Below, in pieces: positions 22,642 to 25,446 of a stretch of 25,446 nucleotides of DNA (position 1 is its first letter; each line of letters opens with the position of its first letter). The notes under the pieces were generated by a model. That model was not told the origin of the DNA. It saw only the letters and a program-made list of their open reading frames with translations, and ran no database searches. The position numbers were made by a program, and so were the translations under genes. Origin of the DNA: JASFQI01 sp050115555 (GTDB taxonomy: Bacteria > Desulfobacterota > DSM-4660 > Desulfatiglandales > HGW-15); NCBI GenBank assembly GCA_050115555.1, contig JASFQI010000024.1, positions 1-25,446 on the forward strand, given 5' to 3'.

Positions 22642-22911
22642 GACGTCCCTCTCTGCAGTGTAGAAAATTTGAGGTTGATCAGAAGGGATTCAGCCTCCTG
22701 TGATGCCCTGCTCGGATGCGGTTATCACGGTTTGCATTTCCAAGTGAGAGAAAAAACTGGTCCAAACATTGCGATCAAAGTCCCAGACACGGCAATGGTC
22801 AAGAAACGATTAAGAATAAAACAAAAACTGCCTGAAGAGGCTGCGACTGTCGTCAAGTTGTCGGCACCCCGAACGAGACGAACTCCAAATGCAGCTCTCC
22901 GAGAGGCGCTC
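22642..22911. other. Gap upstream of the receptor gene
   Basis: The receptor reading frame stays open through most of this 270-bp stretch from a TTG at 22669. The predicted residues are basic, resemble no family, and would precede the signal peptide, so I treat the region as non-coding. No promoter or clear structure was recognised. Confidence 0.4.
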
Positions 22912-24117
22912 ATGAAAAGCCTGACACGCCCAAAAATGCAGAATCCCAATAGGGTCAAGTTCATTTTTTTCTTCTCTTTGTTCCTTTTTTTCTATGTAGA
23001 GTCTACATTTGCGTCCGATTCTCTTGCGCCTATCCATGTAAAAGCTGCAGTACTTCGAAATTTTCCTCCCCAATACTCTGTGTCTCCGGACGGGATCCCC
23101 CAGGGCTTTGCCATTGATGTCCTCAAAGAAATCGCCAAAATCGCTCACGTGAACCTTGAATACGTTATCAAGGATGACTGGCAGAGCGTCTTTGAATCCG
23201 TAAAAACGGGAGAGGCCGATCTGATTCCAAACCAAGGGATCACCGAGAGGCGCAAGGATTGGTTTTCATTCACCTCTCCAGTGGAGACGTTCCCGGTATC
23301 CATCTTCACGAGAGTGACGAGGGACGATCTATCCACCCTGCCCAGCCTGGATGATAAAACCGTTGCGGTTGTCAAGCTGAACATCGGCGAAATCCTGGTA
23401 GCTCAAAGGCCGTCTGTTCGTTCAAAGAAATTCAACCACATCCAGGATGCCCTTTTCGCCCTTTTGTCCGGGAATGTCGATGCGCTCATCTTTCCCGAGC
23501 CTGTGCTGTGGAAATTGGCCCGTGACGCCGGGATCGATGACAGAATCAAGACCGTAGGGCGCCCTCTCACGGAAATTCGGAGGGCGATTTCGGTGGCTCG
23601 AGAGAATCAGGCCCTCTTTGCTCGATTGGATGCAGCAGTGGATCAGTTCGTCGGCTCCGAGACGTACAGGGATATTTATGTCAAGTGGTACGGCCAGCCC
23701 AAGCCTTTCTGGTCGGCCCTGAGGGTGGCCGGGACCATGGCCGCACTTCTCGTGGGCTTGGTTCTCGTCATGGGAGTGTGGAGGTATGTGTCTGTTCTAA
23801 AGCTGAACCACATGCTCACCGAAAGCATCAAAAGACGGGATATTGCGGAGAGGCGGCTTCAAGAGGCGTATGACACGCTGGAGCTAAAGGTGAGTGAACG
23901 GACGCACGATCTGCGCGAAGCGCTTTCTGAGGTAAAGACCCTGAGCGGGCTTCTCCCCATCTGCTCTCACTGTAAAAGAATCCGGGATGACAAGGGGTAC
24001 TGGAACCAAATTGAGGCTTACATCCAAAAGCATTCACAAGCCGAGTTCAGCCACAGTATCTGCAGGGAATGTGCGAAGAAGTACTATCCGGATTTGGAGA
24101 TCTGCGATGATGAATGA
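22912..24117 (+). CDS. Periplasmic solute-binding-domain receptor with TM, coiled coil and C-terminal Cys-rich module
   Basis: This 401-aa protein has a signal peptide (VKFIFFFSLFLFFYVESTFAS), then a bacterial extracellular solute-binding type 3 domain (about residues 35-265: VKAAVLRNFPPQYSVSPDGIPQGFAIDVLKEIA, GEADLIPNQGITERRKDWFSFT, LLSGNVDALIFPEP). A transmembrane helix follows (ALRVAGTMAALLVGLVLVMGV), then a cytoplasmic coiled coil (RRDIAERRLQEAYDTLELKVSERTHDLREAL). The C-terminal module reads LLPICSHCKRIRDDKGYWNQIEAYI...HSICRECAKKYYPD. Its CxxC and CxxC pairs suggest a zinc or redox site. This module ends many Desulfobacterota sensor proteins in place of, or after, a kinase. No kinase, GGDEF or HAMP domain is present, so the output is unknown. 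ATG 22912 is favoured over 22936. Confidence 0.82.
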   Translation: MKSLTRPKMQNPNRVKFIFFFSLFLFFYVESTFASDSLAPIHVKAAVLRNFPPQYSVSPDGIPQGFAIDVLKEIAKIAHVNLEYVIKDDWQSVFESVKTGEADLIPNQGITERRKDWFSFTSPVETFPVSIFTRVTRDDLSTLPSLDDKTVAVVKLNIGEILVAQRPSVRSKKFNHIQDALFALLSGNVDALIFPEPVLWKLARDAGIDDRIKTVGRPLTEIRRAISVARENQALFARLDAAVDQFVGSETYRDIYVKWYGQPKPFWSALRVAGTMAALLVGLVLVMGVWRYVSVLKLNHMLTESIKRRDIAERRLQEAYDTLELKVSERTHDLREALSEVKTLSGLLPICSHCKRIRDDKGYWNQIEAYIQKHSQAEFSHSICRECAKKYYPDLEICDDE

Positions 24118-24130
24118 AGAACCCTCCATG

Positions 24131-24172
24131 GCACATGCCTCTCCCGCTGCACTGGCGGGATGAGGCATGTGC
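24131..24172. terminator. Long hairpin between convergent genes
   Basis: GCACATGCCTC (24131-24141) pairs perfectly with GAGGCATGTGC (24162-24172). The inner CCCGC/GCGGG (24143-24147 with 24155-24159) extends it, with a T-A pair and one bulge between. The total is about 17 bp around a 7-nt loop. It sits 14 bp after the receptor stop and 36 bp from the stop of the converging repeat protein. No U-tract follows on either strand, so it may be a bidirectional rho-assisted terminator or an mRNA-stabilising hairpin. Confidence 0.55.
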
Positions 24173-24208
24173 GGAGTTTGGCCTTCCGGGTAACTCGAGC
24201 CCGGCGGG

Positions 24209-25446
24209 CTATTGTTGAATCAGCATCAGGGTGAAGTGTGTAAGGTCTCCCGAGGCCTTTGCCTTCAAGGCGAACTGCCGACCCTCGTGCTGAATCATCA
24301 TGGCACCTCTTCCCCCCTGATTCATGACCATGCCCTGCGGCCACCCCCGATCCGCCATGGCCTTTTTATAGTAGTCCAAGACCACTTGCAGGGGAGCGTT
24401 CACCTCCAGCTCGTACTGTGCGGAATTTCCGAATGCAGTCTCTTTCAAAACCTCGGCCCCTGGCATGATCGGGATCTCGCCCCCATGAAGGCTTTGCCCT
24501 CCTTCTTCGACCTTGCCCGGGGCAGTGGGGGTTTTCTCCTTCTCAGCGCCCGTCTGCGGAACCGGTTCGGGAGCTGCAGACGATTCTTCAGACGGAGTTT
24601 CCGCTTCAACAGGGAAGGCTGCATTCGCGGTGATCGTCTTTCCCGATGTCACCTGAATGTCCTTTATCTCCCGAATGGATTTGTCCGACGGATCTGTCAC
24701 CCGGGCATAGTAGAGGCCTGGAAGCAGGTCAAACTCGACTGCCCCTCCATCCTCCTTGGTCCATCCGTCCCCCAAGTACCCATCGTCCTTCTGTTGAAAC
24801 ACCTTGACATATGCTTTGCAGGGCTCGCCTTCCCGCGTGGCGGCGATGAGGAGCACTCCACCCTGGACAAATGTGGCAAACCGCTCTACGGTCTGATCCG
24901 CCTTGACCTCCACGTTCTCGATCCACTGCTCGGGACGCTGCTTTACACTTCCATCCTGGAGCCACACCTTGTACGTCCCAGGCAGCAGCTTGAACTCCGC
25001 AGGATTTCCGTCTTCCCGGGTGTACCCGTCCCTCATGTACTTCTCGTCCTCCTGACGGAACACCTTCACGTATGCCTTCATGGGGGCATTGTTCTTGATC
25101 GCCTTTACGTGCAGCACGCCCCCCTGCCCGAACGTGGCCGTCCTCTCCACGGTCTCGCCCGGTTTCACCTCCACGTTCTCGATCCACTGCTCGGGACGCT
25201 GCGTCACGCTCCCGTCCTGCAGCCACACCTTGTACGTCCCAGGCAGCAGCTTGAACTCCGCAGGCTTTCCGTCCTGCCGGGTGTACCCGTCCTTCATATA
25301 CTTCTCGTCCTCCTGCCGGTACACCTTCACGTACGCCTTCATGGGGGCATTGTTCTTGATCGCCTTTACGTGCAGCACGCCCCCCTCTCCGAACGTGGCC
25401 ACCCGCTCCACGGTCTCGCCCGGTTTCACCTCCACGTTCTCGATCC
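24209..25446 (-). CDS. Repeat protein with tandem ~87-aa beta-sandwich-like units and a conserved C-terminal domain (5' partial)
   Basis: The frame stays open to the window edge, where the last codons read IENVEV of a repeat unit, so the start lies outside; at least 411 residues are present. Two near-identical 87-aa units plus a diverged third contain GGVLHVKAIKNNAPMKAYVKV, YMKDGYTRQDG and FKLLPGTYKVWLQDGS. This pattern resembles PEGA or carboxypeptidase-regulatory-like beta domains of secreted and surface proteins. A Pro/Glu/Ala-rich linker follows, then a C-terminal domain (IPIMPGAEVLKETAFGNSAQYELEV...VVLDYYKKAMADRGWPQGM...FTLMLIQQ). A similar domain ends predicted lipoproteins of Desulfobacterota, from memory. 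No signal peptide or membrane segment is visible in this part. A periplasmic or surface location is inferred; function unknown. Confidence 0.75.
   Translation of the reverse strand, partial: IENVEVKPGETVERVATFGEGGVLHVKAIKNNAPMKAYVKVYRQEDEKYMKDGYTRQDGKPAEFKLLPGTYKVWLQDGSVTQRPEQWIENVEVKPGETVERTATFGQGGVLHVKAIKNNAPMKAYVKVFRQEDEKYMRDGYTREDGNPAEFKLLPGTYKVWLQDGSVKQRPEQWIENVEVKADQTVERFATFVQGGVLLIAATREGEPCKAYVKVFQQKDDGYLGDGWTKEDGGAVEFDLLPGLYYARVTDPSDKSIREIKDIQVTSGKTITANAAFPVEAETPSEESSAAPEPVPQTGAEKEKTPTAPGKVEEGGQSLHGGEIPIMPGAEVLKETAFGNSAQYELEVNAPLQVVLDYYKKAMADRGWPQGMVMNQGGRGAMMIQHEGRQFALKAKASGDLTHFTLMLIQQ
24909..25430 (-). repeat. 261-bp tandem coding repeats
   Basis: Two full units (24909-25169 and 25170-25430) and the start of a third (25431-25446) repeat with an exact 261-bp period, anchored by TCCACGTTCTCGATCC at 24909, 25170 and 25431. 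The units agree at roughly nine bases in ten, including long identical blocks. A diverged, probably older unit lies at about 24655-24908. Confidence 0.92.

Noticed and set aside
22725..22964. 79-codon minus-strand frame upstream of and into the receptor gene
   Set aside because: It overlaps the receptor start and signal peptide region and has no family features.

Overview
The window looks like chromosomal DNA of a GC-rich anaerobic Desulfobacterota (former Deltaproteobacteria) bacterium. This is inferred from gene content, not from a marker gene. The clues are a periplasmic multiheme cytochrome c beside a periplasmic rhodanese, a DsrE-family sulfur protein, the rfaE1-DUF4416-yicC-remA-gmk-rlmB block, and a one-component receptor ending in a Cys-rich CSHCKRIRDDKGYW-type module. 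No rRNA, tRNA, CRISPR array or transposase gene was seen.

Layout. (1) 1-3035, plus strand: a gene-free leader with a consensus sigma-54 promoter, then a NifX/MTH1175-like protein, an 11-heme cytochrome whose frame contains one in-frame TGA, and a secreted rhodanese closed by a strong terminator. (2) 3187-5505, minus strand: a lone GAF-domain GspE/PilB-type ATPase. (3) 5646-7096, plus strand: tatD-maf, coupled by ATGA. (4) 7014-11685, minus strand: rfaE1, DUF4416, yicC, remA, gmk and rlmB, with REP-like repeats in the gaps. (5) 12207-13076: an EamA/DMT permease. (6) 13308-16215: a sigma-70-type promoter and the trkA-trkH potassium uptake pair, facing a tandem UspA gene (minus). (7) 17223-17328: a small element with terminal inverted repeats (MITE-like). 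(8) 17545-21369, plus strand: a LOG-family protein, a PfkB-family sugar kinase, ATP-type PEP carboxykinase, then a DsrE-family gene with a frameshift and an in-frame TGA. (9) 21452-24117, plus strand: a poly-gamma-glutamate hydrolase-like protein, a 75-aa orphan, and a solute-binding-domain receptor. (10) 24209-window end, minus strand: a protein with 261-bp tandem repeats, 5' end outside the window.

The most interesting signal is a pair of in-frame TGA codons, at 1296-1298 in the cytochrome and 21256-21258 in the DsrE gene. Each continues into coherent family-like sequence, and each is followed by a hairpin at about the spacing of a bacterial SECIS element. In the DsrE gene the TGA falls in a CxxC position (UGVC). 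Together they suggest selenocysteine-containing sulfur/electron-transfer proteins. Nonsense mutation or sequencing error cannot be excluded from this window, least of all for the DsrE gene, which also needs a one-base frame correction.
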